Shown: piece by piece, positions 9,099 through 17,712 of the stretch
Layout: each line of letters starts with the position of its first letter
Numbering within the stretch: position 1 is the stretch's first letter
Assembly: GCA_002337605.1 (NCBI GenBank)
Contig: DDGL01000012.1
Location: 1 to 64,000 of the forward strand
Direction: 5' to 3'
Origin: Flavobacteriaceae bacterium UBA1903
Lineage (GTDB): Bacteria > Bacteroidota > Bacteroidia > Flavobacteriales > Flavobacteriaceae
DNA: 64,000 nt
Notes under the pieces: model-generated
What the model saw: the letters and a program-made list of their open reading frames with translations, nothing else
Databases searched by the model: none
Told to the model about the DNA's origin: nothing
Made by a program: the position numbers and the translations under genes

Positions 9099-9663
9099 CG
9101 GATTTAGAAGGGTCTTTGAAAGGGAAGTAGTACTGTGAGGAGAAAGTTTAGCAGTTTTTTAATATACTGTTGGTCGCTTTTAGTGGGTTGGACGAGGCTT
9201 TGCTGATTGTCTTTGAAATAAATGATGCGGACTTTAAACAATAAAAGCCATAACAATGTGCTAAGCACTATGCTATGGCTTCTTGTGAAAACGTGCCGTT
9301 ACCAGCTCATCTTTATGATGTAATGCAAGTTTATTATACCCCTGCAGCTGTGGCCGTATTTCAAGAAAGAAGTATTACTGTTTTTGTTGTAGGCGATTCA
9401 AACAATTTGCATTGCTGAAAGCATCCTTCAAAAACTACTTCCAAACTTTTTAAAAATCTCCAAACTAACCATCCACAAGGAATCGTTAGCGTGTCAAGCA
9501 ATTTCCAAAAAGAAATAAAGAACGTTACTTTATGTTTACAAAACAATAGTTGTATTGTTCTGATAGTGCTAAAGTAGCACACAATTTGAAATACACAAAT
9601 TTTGTAAGGTGTTTAATATAAACAAGTTATAAACGAGAGTTTTCAACAATTGTTCACAAACAA
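9099..9663. other. Long intergenic stretch between icd and rplS with one strong hairpin
   Basis: About 560 bases without a credible gene; a 73-codon minus ORF at 9361-9582 has no family features. AAGCCATA (9245-9252) pairs perfectly with TATGGCTT (9274-9281), with an inner GTGC/GCAC stem (9258-9261/9265-9268), but no T run follows. No tRNA or known riboswitch was recognised. Confidence 0.4.
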
Positions 9664-9690
9664 AAAGCGACCCCAAACTGGAGTCGCTTT
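9664..9690 (-). terminator. Terminator downstream of rplS
   Basis: AAAGCGAC (9664-9671) pairs with GTCGCTTT (9683-9690). On the minus strand the hairpin lies about 20 bases after the rplS stop and is followed by TTTTTGTTTG. Confidence 0.75.
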
Positions 9691-9711
9691 ATATTAGTAT
9701 GCTGGTGAAGC

Positions 9712-10062
9712 TTACTGACGCTTTTCGCGGATTCTTGCTTTCTTACCAGTAAGACCTCTAAAGTAATAGATACGCTTTCTGCGAACACTACCTTTTTTAT
9801 TGATCTCAATTTTTTGCAATGCAGGTAAGTTCATTGGGAAGATACGCTCTACACCAACAGTTCCTGACATTTTTCTGATTGTAAAAGTTTGGGTTGTTCC
9901 AGTTCCTCTTAACTGAATTACAACTCCTCTAAAGAACTGTGTTCTTTTTTTCTCACCTTCACTAATCTCGTAGTACACTGTGATCGTATCTCCAGCAGAG
10001 AATTTTGGAAATTCTTTTTTGGTTACGAATTCGTCTTGTACAAATTTTACTAACGCTTCCAT
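9712..10062 (-). CDS. rplS: 50S ribosomal protein L19
   Basis: A 116-residue protein of the large ribosomal subunit at the 30S interface. It has the family core FSAGDTITVYYEISEG, RTQFFRGVVIQLRGTG, FTIRKMSGTVGVERIFPMNLP and a basic C-terminus (RRKRIYYFRGLTGKKARIREKR). A longer reading frame to 10164 exists, but the ATG at 10062 gives the normal L19 N-terminus and a promoter (10136-10164) lies inside the longer frame. The gene is separated from trmD, its usual neighbour in many bacteria, by a secreted hydrolase gene. The roughly 68-base leader contains a 12-base direct repeat. Confidence 0.97.
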   Translation of the reverse strand: MEALVKFVQDEFVTKKEFPKFSAGDTITVYYEISEGEKKRTQFFRGVVIQLRGTGTTQTFTIRKMSGTVGVERIFPMNLPALQKIEINKKGSVRRKRIYYFRGLTGKKARIREKRQ

Positions 10063-10089
10063 TGTTATGGTTTTGATATTGTTATGGTT
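10061..10089 (-). repeat. 12-bp direct repeat in the rplS leader
   Basis: ATTGTTATGGTT (plus-strand reading) occurs at 10061-10072 and again at 10078-10089, i.e. AACCATAACAAT twice in the untranslated leader, the second copy running into the ATG. It could be a protein-binding or translation-control site; this is a guess. Confidence 0.55.
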
Positions 10090-10135
10090 ACAGCAACATT
10101 CACGAGTCTCGTCAGAGGTTGGTGTAAATCGAGTG

Positions 10136-10164
10136 CAAAGATAGTCTTTTTTTGAAATGAACAA
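10136..10164 (-). promoter_or_regulatory. rplS promoter (-33 TTG and -7 TATCTTTG)
   Basis: On the minus strand TTG (complement of 10162-10164) is followed by an 18-base spacer and TATCTTTG (complement of 10136-10143). This is one of the two best matches to the Bacteroidota consensus in the window. Confidence 0.75.
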
Positions 10165-10188
10165 ACAGATGTGGGAAGAAATTACATC

Positions 10189-11292
10189 TTATTCTACAAC
10201 TGAATTTATCCAACTTGAAATATCCACCAGCACATACGGGGCAATGGTTTGTTCAATCCTTCCGTATTCAAAAACAGAACCCGTTACGCTTTCCTGAAAC
10301 AGGTGGTTTAGTTTTGGATATGCTTTGGTAGTGATGTTTTTCTCAGGATAGGAAAGCTTTAATTGCTTTAAAGCATCTAAATTCTCTTTAGAGGGAACTT
10401 GTGTATCATTTGTGCCATTGAGTGCCAGAATGGGACACTTCGTGTTTTGTAGAGCACTGCTGGGATTGTAATTTATAAAGTTATAAAACCAGGGGTTGGT
10501 ATAGGAGGCTACAAGTGTGTTTGTATACGCTTCGGCTGTCATGCCTCTTGTTTTAACAAACTCGGGATGGTTGTTTAAATACTCCGTGGTGAAATCTTTT
10601 AAACTTTCAGAAAGCTTGTCTATAGGTGTTGTGGTAATTATGGGCATTAATTGGGTATCGAACAGGAGTTCTTGTTCAATATACGTTTCGGAAGATCCCA
10701 TAGACCGAAGCGATAACTCTTTTTGTAATTTCATTAGGGTGTCGCCAGGAATGGTTACGCCAGCCAGCAACACTATAAAGCCAATATCTTCCGGCCTATT
10801 ACTTGCTACCATAGGGGCAATAACACCTCCTTCACTATGGCCAATTAGCCCAATAGCTTCTTGGTTTATTTCGGGTCTGGTCTTTAAGAAATCTACAGCA
10901 GCTTCAACATCCTTGGCAAAATCCTGTGTGAGCGCTTCTGCAAAACTCCCTGTAGATTCAGCAGTACCGCGGTCGTCATATCTTAATACCGCAATGCCTT
11001 GTTTGGTGAGAAAATCTGCAAGTACCCAAAAGAGTTTGTGGCCCATGATCTCTTCATTTCTGTTTTGAGCACCGCTACCACTAATTAGCACGGCTGCTGG
11101 AAAGTTGCTTCCATCTTTTGGAAACGTAAGCGTTCCGGCTAGGGTCACACTATCTTGTATGTTTTTGAAAGTTACATCTTCAATGTTGTAATAAAATGGA
11201 GGGGTGGGAGTTTGCGGTCTGTTTAATGTAGATTGGGATAAACTACTGTAGGATACTAAGAAGGCCAGCAACAATAAACTATAGGTTTTCAT
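10189..11292 (-). CDS. Secreted alpha/beta hydrolase
   Basis: A 367-residue hydrolase with a signal peptide (about 1-20, SYSSLSQS). The serine hydrolase nucleophile elbow GHSEGG is at about residue 150, preceded by an RYDDRGTAESTG oxyanion-side motif. The acid (ALNGTNDTQVP) and the histidine (KLNHLFQ) near the C-terminus complete the triad. Such proteins are annotated as prolyl-oligopeptidase-like or esterase-like; the substrate is unknown and it probably acts in the periplasm. It lies between rplS and trmD on the same strand, with about 48 bases to trmD, and may be in its own unit. Confidence 0.88.
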   Translation of the reverse strand: MKTYSLLLLAFLVSYSSLSQSTLNRPQTPTPPFYYNIEDVTFKNIQDSVTLAGTLTFPKDGSNFPAAVLISGSGAQNRNEEIMGHKLFWVLADFLTKQGIAVLRYDDRGTAESTGSFAEALTQDFAKDVEAAVDFLKTRPEINQEAIGLIGHSEGGVIAPMVASNRPEDIGFIVLLAGVTIPGDTLMKLQKELSLRSMGSSETYIEQELLFDTQLMPIITTTPIDKLSESLKDFTTEYLNNHPEFVKTRGMTAEAYTNTLVASYTNPWFYNFINYNPSSALQNTKCPILALNGTNDTQVPSKENLDALKQLKLSYPEKNITTKAYPKLNHLFQESVTGSVFEYGRIEQTIAPYVLVDISSWINSVVE

Positions 11293-11340
11293 ACAAGGTT
11301 TTTTGATGTAACCAAGATACTAAAACTGATCTATAAATAA

Positions 11341-12018
11341 CTACTCCTCTAATAAATCTGGTCTAAGCTCCTGAGTACGTTTGTAGGCTTGCTCTTCCCG
11401 CCATTCTTCAATTTTCGGTGTGTTTCCGCTGGTAAGTATTTCAGGGACTTTCCACCCTTTATAATCTGCAGGGCGGGTGTAAATAGGAGGGGCTAATAGA
11501 TTATCCTGAAAACTATCTGTTAATGCACTCGTTTCATTTCCTAAAACACCTGGAAGTAATCTAATAACCGCATCACAAACCAGTGCTGCTGCCAATTCGC
11601 CACCGCTTAATACAAAATCACCAATGGAAATTTCTCGTGTGATAAATTGATCCCGAACTCGCTGGTCCACCCCTTTGTAATGCCCGCAGAGAATAATAAT
11701 GTTTTCTTTTAATGAAAGTTCATTGGCGATGCCTTGATTTAAGGTGGTACCGTCTGGGGTCATATAAATGACTTCGTCATACTCCCTTTCTGCTTTTAAC
11801 TTAGCAATACATTTGTCTATAGGCTCAATCATCATCACCATTCCTGCGCCCCCTCCAAATTGGTAGTCGTCTATCTGGTTGTAGTTATTTGTTGAAAAAT
11901 CACGAAGGTTATGAGTGTGCACTGCTACCAGGCCTTTTTCTATGGCGCGTTTAAGAATAGACGCTTCAAAAGGACTTTTTAGTAGTTCGGGGAGTACGGT
12001 AATGATGTCTATGCGCAT
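11341..12018 (-). CDS. trmD: tRNA (guanine-37 N1)-methyltransferase
   Basis: Methylates G37 next to the anticodon of several tRNAs using S-adenosylmethionine, which prevents frameshifting. The 225-residue SPOUT-fold protein shows MRIDIITVLPE at the start, YQFGGGAGMVMMIEPI, ILCGHYKGVDQRVRDQF, and ISIGDFVLSGGELAA in the trefoil-knot SAM site, and it has the family length. The start follows the helicase stop by 13 bases, so the two are likely cotranscribed. Confidence 0.97.
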   Translation of the reverse strand: MRIDIITVLPELLKSPFEASILKRAIEKGLVAVHTHNLRDFSTNNYNQIDDYQFGGGAGMVMMIEPIDKCIAKLKAEREYDEVIYMTPDGTTLNQGIANELSLKENIIILCGHYKGVDQRVRDQFITREISIGDFVLSGGELAAALVCDAVIRLLPGVLGNETSALTDSFQDNLLAPPIYTRPADYKGWKVPEILTSGNTPKIEEWREEQAYKRTQELRPDLLEE

Positions 12019-12031
12019 TTACATTCGGTTT

Positions 12032-13399
12032 TTAAAAGGGTTTCTTGCCTTTATTTTTATTGCGTTTGTTGAAATTTTTATCGCCCTTGGTTTTTGCCTT
12101 TTTGTATTTCTTTTTAATGGTACGCTTGTAACTACCACCTTGATTGGTTTTACTGTTTTTGTCGCTCTTTTCGTGATAACTAGCTCCCTTTTCTTCGGTG
12201 TCTAATTTATGCGGATTCTCACGTTCTACGATTTTTGGTTGTTCTTCCCAGGTAAGTTTTTTTGAAATTTTAACCGTTTCGGGTAGTTCCAGTTGTTCGA
12301 TCTCAAGGTTCATTAATGCCTCGATTATTTTTTTATGGTCTTGTTCAGCTTCTGTGCTTAGCAGTATTGAAGTTCCTTCAGCCTCAGCACGCCCGGTTCT
12401 ACCAATTCGGTGCATATAGTTTTCAGGGAAGCGCGGCGTGTCCACATTTATTACGTGGCTTATATTTTCTAGATCGAGACCACGCGCCATAATATCGGTC
12501 GTGACTAAAATTCTTGTTTTATTTGCGTTAAAATCTTCAATAGAGCGTATCCGGTAATTTTGTGTTTTATTGGAGTGGATCACGGCTACTTCGCTTCCGA
12601 AGAAATCATCTAAAATTTCAAAAACTAAATCGGCACTCTTTTTATTAGGTACAAATACTAAGGCTTTTTTATAGGTTTCAGCATCCTGTAACAGTTCTTT
12701 CAGCAGATTTACCTTGGTATAAAAATTAGGAACATTATACGCAAATTGTGAAATATTATCCAACGGTGTTCCGCTTACGGCTACTGAAATAGTAGTGGGG
12801 TTTTTAAAAAAGCTCGTGATAAATTCAGCTACATCGTCGGTCATAGTTGCTGAAAACATAATGTTTTGGCGCTGTTCCGGAAGTAGTTCAAAAATGTTAG
12901 TGAGCTGAAAACGAAACCCTAAATCCAGCATGATATCTACTTCATCAATCACCAGTTTTTTGATGCTTTTCGGCTTTAGAGCTCTGCTTAATAATAAGTC
13001 GTATAGCCTTCCGGGAGTTGCTACAACAATGTCTGCCCCCTGCATGACCAACTCTTTGTGCTGATTAATATTTACACCGCCATACACTCCGGCAACCCGA
13101 ATGGAGCTGTATTTTCCAAACTTTTCAATCTCGTCCACTACCTGAATTACGAGTTCGCGCGTTGGAACCAGTACTAAAATACGCGGATCGGTCTGTTTCG
13201 AGAATTTAAGTCCGTTGATTAACGGAAGCATATAGGCAAAGGTTTTCCCAGTTCCTGTTTGAGCAATTCCCACCACATCGGTCCCAGACATAATAGGAGA
13301 GAAGGACTGTGTTTGAATTTCTGTAGGGGTGGTAAAGCCTAAGTCTTCAATTGCGTAATGCAACTGTTTGTTCAGCTTAAAATCTTGAAAAGAATCCAT
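12032..13399 (-). CDS. DEAD-box-family ATP-dependent RNA helicase (DEVD variant)
   Basis: A 455-residue RNA helicase. It has a Q motif (FTTPTEIQTQ), motif I AQTGTGKT, Ia PTRELV, motif II DEVD instead of the canonical DEAD, motif III SAT, and the second RecA domain with LVTTDIMARGLDLE and HRIGRTGRA. The last ~60 residues are strongly basic (KKYKKAKTKGDKNFNKRNKNKGKKPF region), fitting non-specific RNA binding. It lies just upstream of trmD. A TAGTTTTG promoter element is at 13417-13424. Role in ribosome assembly or RNA decay is typical of the family but not shown here. Confidence 0.95.
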   Translation of the reverse strand: MDSFQDFKLNKQLHYAIEDLGFTTPTEIQTQSFSPIMSGTDVVGIAQTGTGKTFAYMLPLINGLKFSKQTDPRILVLVPTRELVIQVVDEIEKFGKYSSIRVAGVYGGVNINQHKELVMQGADIVVATPGRLYDLLLSRALKPKSIKKLVIDEVDIMLDLGFRFQLTNIFELLPEQRQNIMFSATMTDDVAEFITSFFKNPTTISVAVSGTPLDNISQFAYNVPNFYTKVNLLKELLQDAETYKKALVFVPNKKSADLVFEILDDFFGSEVAVIHSNKTQNYRIRSIEDFNANKTRILVTTDIMARGLDLENISHVINVDTPRFPENYMHRIGRTGRAEAEGTSILLSTEAEQDHKKIIEALMNLEIEQLELPETVKISKKLTWEEQPKIVERENPHKLDTEEKGASYHEKSDKNSKTNQGGSYKRTIKKKYKKAKTKGDKNFNKRNKNKGKKPF

Positions 13400-13416
13400 T
13401 GTTGGGAAATTTTAAG

Positions 13417-13424
13417 CAAAACTA
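13417..13424 (-). promoter_or_regulatory. -7 promoter element of the helicase-trmD unit
   Basis: TAGTTTTG on the minus strand, 17 bases before the helicase ATG. Confidence 0.5.
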
Positions 13425-13507
13425 CAATTTTATTGCTGTTTGCAGCTTTTTTGCATCATATAATGGTTTGGAAAAAAAACTAAAAAGTAAGATCTAGAAA
13501 AAGATTT

Positions 13508-14002
13508 TTAAAACAGATCCTTTTTCGACTTACAACGAGCGATGGAAGATTTTGCACGGTCCAACGTAGCCTGGTCCAGGGTGTTAAGACCTGCGTTTCG
13601 ATAATTTTCTATGGCCAGATCTAATTTTCCTTGCTGCTCGTACATAATAGCGTATTCGTTATACACCGTTGCTTTGGTTACGCCAGGAATGTTCATGGCC
13701 TGGTCTAAGAGTTCTTTTAGCTCGTCCCATTTTTGAAGGGTTGACAGTAATACGGCATAATTATAATAAATCGCGGGGTACATAGGCGATTTTTCCAGAC
13801 ACATTTTATAGAGTGTTTCGCCTTTGTCGAATTCTTTGAATTTCACTTCATACAGATACCCTAAGTGGTTATATGCTTTTCCGAAATTAGGATCTATTTT
13901 GATGATCTCTTCCAGTGTGTTCTCGGCTTTTTCGAACTGGCCGTTTTTTATATCGGTATTGGCACTCGAGAGCATTTCTTCCAGGCGGGTAAGGTGGTCC
14001 AT
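13508..14002 (-). CDS. Tetratricopeptide repeat protein
   Basis: A 164-residue soluble protein made of about four TPR helix pairs (NGQFEKAENTLEEIIKIDPNFGKAYNHLGYLYE; PAIYYNYAVLLSTLQKWDELKELL; ATVYNEYAIMYEQQGKLDLAIENYRNAG). There is no signal peptide, so it is probably cytoplasmic. TPR proteins hold protein partners; which one is not evident. It is on the same strand as the helicase and the acetyltransferase but has gaps of over 100 bases on both sides. It ends KSKKDLF. Confidence 0.85.
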   Translation of the reverse strand: MDHLTRLEEMLSSANTDIKNGQFEKAENTLEEIIKIDPNFGKAYNHLGYLYEVKFKEFDKGETLYKMCLEKSPMYPAIYYNYAVLLSTLQKWDELKELLDQAMNIPGVTKATVYNEYAIMYEQQGKLDLAIENYRNAGLNTLDQATLDRAKSSIARCKSKKDLF

Positions 14003-14116
14003 GGGTTTTAGTTTTAGGATAGAACAATTTCGTCAAGACTAACTTTAGTGCTAAAGGGAAATGATGGAATTGCTCCATACATCAAGATCTATAGGTTAAA
14101 AATACAAAATACACCT

Positions 14117-14557
14117 TTAGACTTCCCAGGTGTAATGGAAAATTTTTGTGTCTTTTTTCCATCCTAATCGTTCGTAAAGCTTTTGGGCGGGATTGTCGTG
14201 GTCTGTTTCTAGTGTGATTCCCTTGGCGCCATCGTTTATTGCAAATTGTTTGGCTCGTTCTAGTAGTGCTTCACCCACCCCTTTTTTTCGGTGTTTTGCT
14301 GCAACAAATAAGTCATTTAGAATATAGGTTGGTTGTGTAGAAACTGAAGAAAATGAAGGATACAGCTGCGTAAAGCCCATAGCTTCTCCTTCTTCTGAAA
14401 CTGCCATAAATAACACTGAATCGTTTTTCTGAAATCGTTCGGAAAGAAACTTTTCAGCCCGTACCAGATCTGAAGATTGTTTATAGAAGACCCGGTAGCT
14501 GTCAAACAACAGCGTGAGTTTAGCGAGGTGGCTTTCAGAAGCTGTTATAACCTTCAT
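14117..14557 (-). CDS. GNAT family N-acetyltransferase
   Basis: A 146-residue acetyl-CoA-dependent acyltransferase. The acetyl-CoA binding loop is KHRKKGVGEALLERA (Q/R-x2-G-x-G/A pattern), followed by the late AQKLYERLGW helix that ends most GNAT domains. The ATG overlaps the TGA of the DUF748 gene by 4 bases (ATGA), so it is translationally coupled to it. The substrate is unknown. Confidence 0.88.
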   Translation of the reverse strand: MKVITASESHLAKLTLLFDSYRVFYKQSSDLVRAEKFLSERFQKNDSVLFMAVSEEGEAMGFTQLYPSFSSVSTQPTYILNDLFVAAKHRKKGVGEALLERAKQFAINDGAKGITLETDHDNPAQKLYERLGWKKDTKIFHYTWEV

Positions 14558-15849
14558 GAGTTGTCATTATTTTTATCCGTACTCTTTTTATTTTCATCGT
14601 CTCCCCCAAAAATACCATCGTCGGTTGGGTCTGCTTCTTCGTCTTCGGCACCATCAAAGAGGCGCTTAAAGAAACCATCGGTCGTATCGTTTTTACGTTC
14701 TTCCCGACGTTGTTCTCGTCTCTTTTTTCGTAGTTCTTTTTTTTCCTCTTTGGTAAGAGTAGGGTCGTTAAAGGCGTCTTCAAAATCGATATCATCATCA
14801 ACCGTTCCTTTAAAAGCACTTATCCAGGCATTTTCAAAAATATTAAAGATGGTTGGCCAAACACCAGCTTCGGCGTTATTTAAATCACCTTCAATGGGTA
14901 CTCTGGTAGCGATAGTGTCGGTTCCCTGATTTTTCAGAATAAATTTAAAAAAGCCTACAAACCCTTCCCATAAAACACCAAGGATACCGTCTTCTTTCCC
15001 GATCATTTTAGAATCTTTCAACAAGGGTTTTATGTACCCTTTTAAATAACCATCGGCAATAGCAACTTCGCTATACACGCTAAAATCTCCTTCTTCAAAA
15101 TCTATTCCTGCGTAGTGACGCGTAAATGGGTTAAGGGCTGTAACGTTTGCATTTTCCAGACTAAAGTTTATGTTCATATCCGGAATTTCTTTTACAATAT
15201 TTACATTTCCGTCGAGCTTTACTGCGCCACCGCCAATGGAGATTCCAGTTGCGTTTATAGGAGAGGGCAACACGCGTTCTGTCTCCTTTACGTTACGAAG
15301 GTTTTTTGCTGTTAGACGTATCTTATCTATCTGTAAATCTATATTTGGATCTGCACCAACTTGTACAAAAGCGAATTTACCATCATACACCTCAAAATTG
15401 TTTATTTCAAGAGGGACAATATCGGTTAATGCTTTGGTCCAGTCGTCTATATCTGCTTCCCCTTCAGCAGGGGTGGTGTTCTGGTCTTCCAGGACATAAA
15501 TAACTTCGGGACTGTACATATCAATTTCAGAGACTATTTCACCGTCAAAAAGGGCAGACCACTCAATAGAAATATCATTTTTCGGGAACTTTAAAAAAGG
15601 AACCTGTGTGTCTGCATCTACTTTGTTTAAATACATTCCTTCAATAACATAAGCACCCCGATACAATGCCATATCCACGTCTTCTACTTGTCCATAATAT
15701 CCAGGAATATCTGCAAGAACTTTATTGATATAATCTTTTACGTAATAGGGGAGGTAAATTCTAGCAACAATGAGCAGTACTAAAATAAGGATAGGAATGG
15801 TATATCTTTTTTTCTTGTAGGCCTTGCGCTTTTTCTTGGTTTCGGACAT
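14554..15849 (-). CDS. AsmA-like/DUF748 membrane-anchored protein
   Basis: A 431-residue protein with a basic N-terminus, one membrane anchor (about 17-35, PILILVLLIVARIYL) and a large envelope-side region resembling DUF748/AsmA-like proteins (YVKDYINKVLADIPGYYGQVEDVDMALYRG, LKFPKNDISIEWSALFDGEIVSEI). The C-terminal ~70 residues are unusual: a highly charged helix (KEEKKELRKKRREQRREERK) followed by an acidic tail rich in D and E. Related proteins work in lipid traffic or outer-membrane homeostasis; that role here is inferred. It is the first gene of a coupled pair with the acetyltransferase. Confidence 0.82.
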   Translation of the reverse strand: MSETKKKRKAYKKKRYTIPILILVLLIVARIYLPYYVKDYINKVLADIPGYYGQVEDVDMALYRGAYVIEGMYLNKVDADTQVPFLKFPKNDISIEWSALFDGEIVSEIDMYSPEVIYVLEDQNTTPAEGEADIDDWTKALTDIVPLEINNFEVYDGKFAFVQVGADPNIDLQIDKIRLTAKNLRNVKETERVLPSPINATGISIGGGAVKLDGNVNIVKEIPDMNINFSLENANVTALNPFTRHYAGIDFEEGDFSVYSEVAIADGYLKGYIKPLLKDSKMIGKEDGILGVLWEGFVGFFKFILKNQGTDTIATRVPIEGDLNNAEAGVWPTIFNIFENAWISAFKGTVDDDIDFEDAFNDPTLTKEEKKELRKKRREQRREERKNDTTDGFFKRLFDGAEDEEADPTDDGIFGGDDENKKSTDKNNDNS

Positions 15850-15913
15850 TTATAAAAGTTCAATTTTAACAAATTTCAGTCAAAAGCAGCTGACTTACAG
15901 TTAATGATGTCAT

Positions 15914-15945
15914 AAAAAAAGCCCGTCCTTGTTGAGACGGGCTTT
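15914..15945 (-). terminator. Rho-independent terminator of gap
   Basis: AAAGCCCGTC (15918-15927) pairs with GACGGGCTTT (15936-15945); on the minus strand it is followed by seven T (complement of 15914-15920). Confidence 0.9.
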
Positions 15946-15967
15946 AAATTATTTGATTTGTAAACTA

Positions 15968-17416
15968 CTAGTAGTACGTATATCTTCTTACGTTTGCAAT
16001 GTACTTTGCCAGACGGATTACCTGGTGGCTGTAACCATATTCATTATCATACCATACATACAACACACAGTTTTTTCCATCTTTAGTTACAATGGTGGCG
16101 TTACTGTCGTAAATTGAAGGAGCCGAAGACCCAACAATATCGCTGGATACTAGCTCATTGTTGATGCTGTATCTGATTTGTTCTACCAAATCGCCTTCCA
16201 ATGCATATTTCTTCATAATAGCATTAAGACCATCTACTGAAGTTTTTGCTTCCAACTCTAGTTTTAAAATAGCCAACGAACCATTTGGAACAGGAACTCG
16301 AATGGCGTTAGAGGTTAACTTCCCTTCAAAAGAAGGCAATGCTTTACTTACGGCTTGTCCAGCACCCGTTTCGGTAATAACCATATTCAAGGCTGCAGCT
16401 CTACCACGACGGTATTTCTTATGCATATTGTCTACCAGATTCTGGTCATTGGTATACGCATGAATGGTCTCTAAATGTCCGTGAACTACTCCTAAACTAT
16501 CTTCAACAGCTTTTAAAACCGGAGTAATAGCGTTGGTAGTACAAGAAGCTGCAGAGAAAATATCAACTTTTGAAGGATCATGCTCCTTATGGTTTACTCC
16601 GTGAACAATGTTAGGGACATTTTTTCCAGGAGCTGTTAATAAAACTTTACTGGCTCCTTTTGGAACCAAGTGACGCGCTAAAGCAACGTCGTCTCTGAAA
16701 GCACCTGTATTGTCAATGATTAAAGCATCGTCAATACCATACTCTGTATAATCAATATCCTCTGGAGCATTTGCTGAAATAATATGAACCGTAGTTCCAT
16801 TAATGATCAACGCTTTGTTTTCAACATCTACACTTACGGTTCCAGGAAAATCTCCGTGAACTGAATCATATTGTAATAAAGAAGCTCTTTTCTCCAATAC
16901 TGTCTTGTCTACAGCGCCACGAGTTACGATAGCACGTAATCTCATCTGATTTCCTTTCCCGGTACGGGTCATTAGCTCACGCGCCAATAATCTACCAATA
17001 CGTCCAAAACCATATAGTACAACATCTTTTGGAGTGATGTCCTTAACATCTTTGGCGTCTTTTAGTTTATCTGAAACAAATGCCATTGCATTTGCATATT
17101 GGTTATCTTCTAAATGGTATTCGTAGGTTAGTTTCCCAATATCCAACTTTGCCGGAGGAAGGTCCAACTGGCTAATGGCCTGCGCTATTTCAACACTATC
17201 AAAAATTGAAATTGGTTTTTGAACAAACTCGCCGGCATATTCGTGTAAATTAAGAATTTCACTTACGTTACGGTCAATTAATTGGTTGCGAAAGAGGACC
17301 AGTTCAATAGATTTATCATACCATAAATCGCTTACGGTTTTAATAAATTCTACTGAGGCCTTTCGGCGATCGGTTTGAAAAGACAGTTCTTTTTCATAAA
17401 CGTCATCAAAACTCAT
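15968..17416 (-). CDS. gap: Glyceraldehyde-3-phosphate dehydrogenase, long form
   Basis: Converts glyceraldehyde-3-phosphate to 1,3-bisphosphoglycerate with NAD(P) (or the reverse). The 482-residue product has about 130 extra N-terminal residues ahead of the NAD-binding VLYGFGRIGRLLARE motif, as is common for a long GAPDH of Bacteroidota; ordinary GAPDH has about 335 residues. The catalytic cysteine lies in AASCTTNAITPVLK, and the end has WYDNEYGYSHQVIRL. It is monocistronic, with a TACTTTTG promoter at 17474-17481 and a strong terminator. Whether it serves glycolysis or gluconeogenesis cannot be read from the sequence. Confidence 0.95.
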   Translation of the reverse strand: MSFDDVYEKELSFQTDRRKASVEFIKTVSDLWYDKSIELVLFRNQLIDRNVSEILNLHEYAGEFVQKPISIFDSVEIAQAISQLDLPPAKLDIGKLTYEYHLEDNQYANAMAFVSDKLKDAKDVKDITPKDVVLYGFGRIGRLLARELMTRTGKGNQMRLRAIVTRGAVDKTVLEKRASLLQYDSVHGDFPGTVSVDVENKALIINGTTVHIISANAPEDIDYTEYGIDDALIIDNTGAFRDDVALARHLVPKGASKVLLTAPGKNVPNIVHGVNHKEHDPSKVDIFSAASCTTNAITPVLKAVEDSLGVVHGHLETIHAYTNDQNLVDNMHKKYRRGRAAALNMVITETGAGQAVSKALPSFEGKLTSNAIRVPVPNGSLAILKLELEAKTSVDGLNAIMKKYALEGDLVEQIRYSINNELVSSDIVGSSAPSIYDSNATIVTKDGKNCVLYVWYDNEYGYSHQVIRLAKYIANVRRYTYY

Positions 17417-17473
17417 AGTGTGTGTTGTTTAGGGGCCTTTTGTTTCGTTTTAAAAGGCGGGTTAAATTTGGTG

Positions 17474-17481
17474 CAAAAGTA
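17474..17481 (-). promoter_or_regulatory. -7 promoter element of gap
   Basis: TACTTTTG on the minus strand, about 57 bases before the gap ATG. Confidence 0.55.
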
Positions 17482-17650
17482 CTCAATTTTAAAATTTCAG
17501 GGGGTGAATTTCAGTAAAAATAAACAAGCTTTTAACTTTTTAAAACCTTTGAAGGGGAGTGTCAATTCCACAGCGATACATAGAGGTGATGAAGCTAGAC
17601 AGATACTACTTACTACTACTGTCTTCTCAAAAAGATAGCCTTTATAAAAC

Positions 17651-17682
17651 AACAGCCTCAAACTTGAAGGTCTGAGGCTGTT
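17651..17682 (-). terminator. Terminator of the DegP-type protease gene
   Basis: AACAGCCTCA (17651-17660) pairs with TGAGGCTGTT (17673-17682); on the minus strand GTTTTATA follows. The rest of the gap up to 17473 holds nothing recognised. Confidence 0.75.
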
Positions 17683-17712
17683 GGTAACAGATAGAACTGG
17701 GTACGCTTCCTG

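Noticed and set aside
9361..9582. 73-codon minus-strand ORF in the icd-rplS gap
   Set aside because: No family motif, no promoter or start context, composition like translated intergenic DNA.
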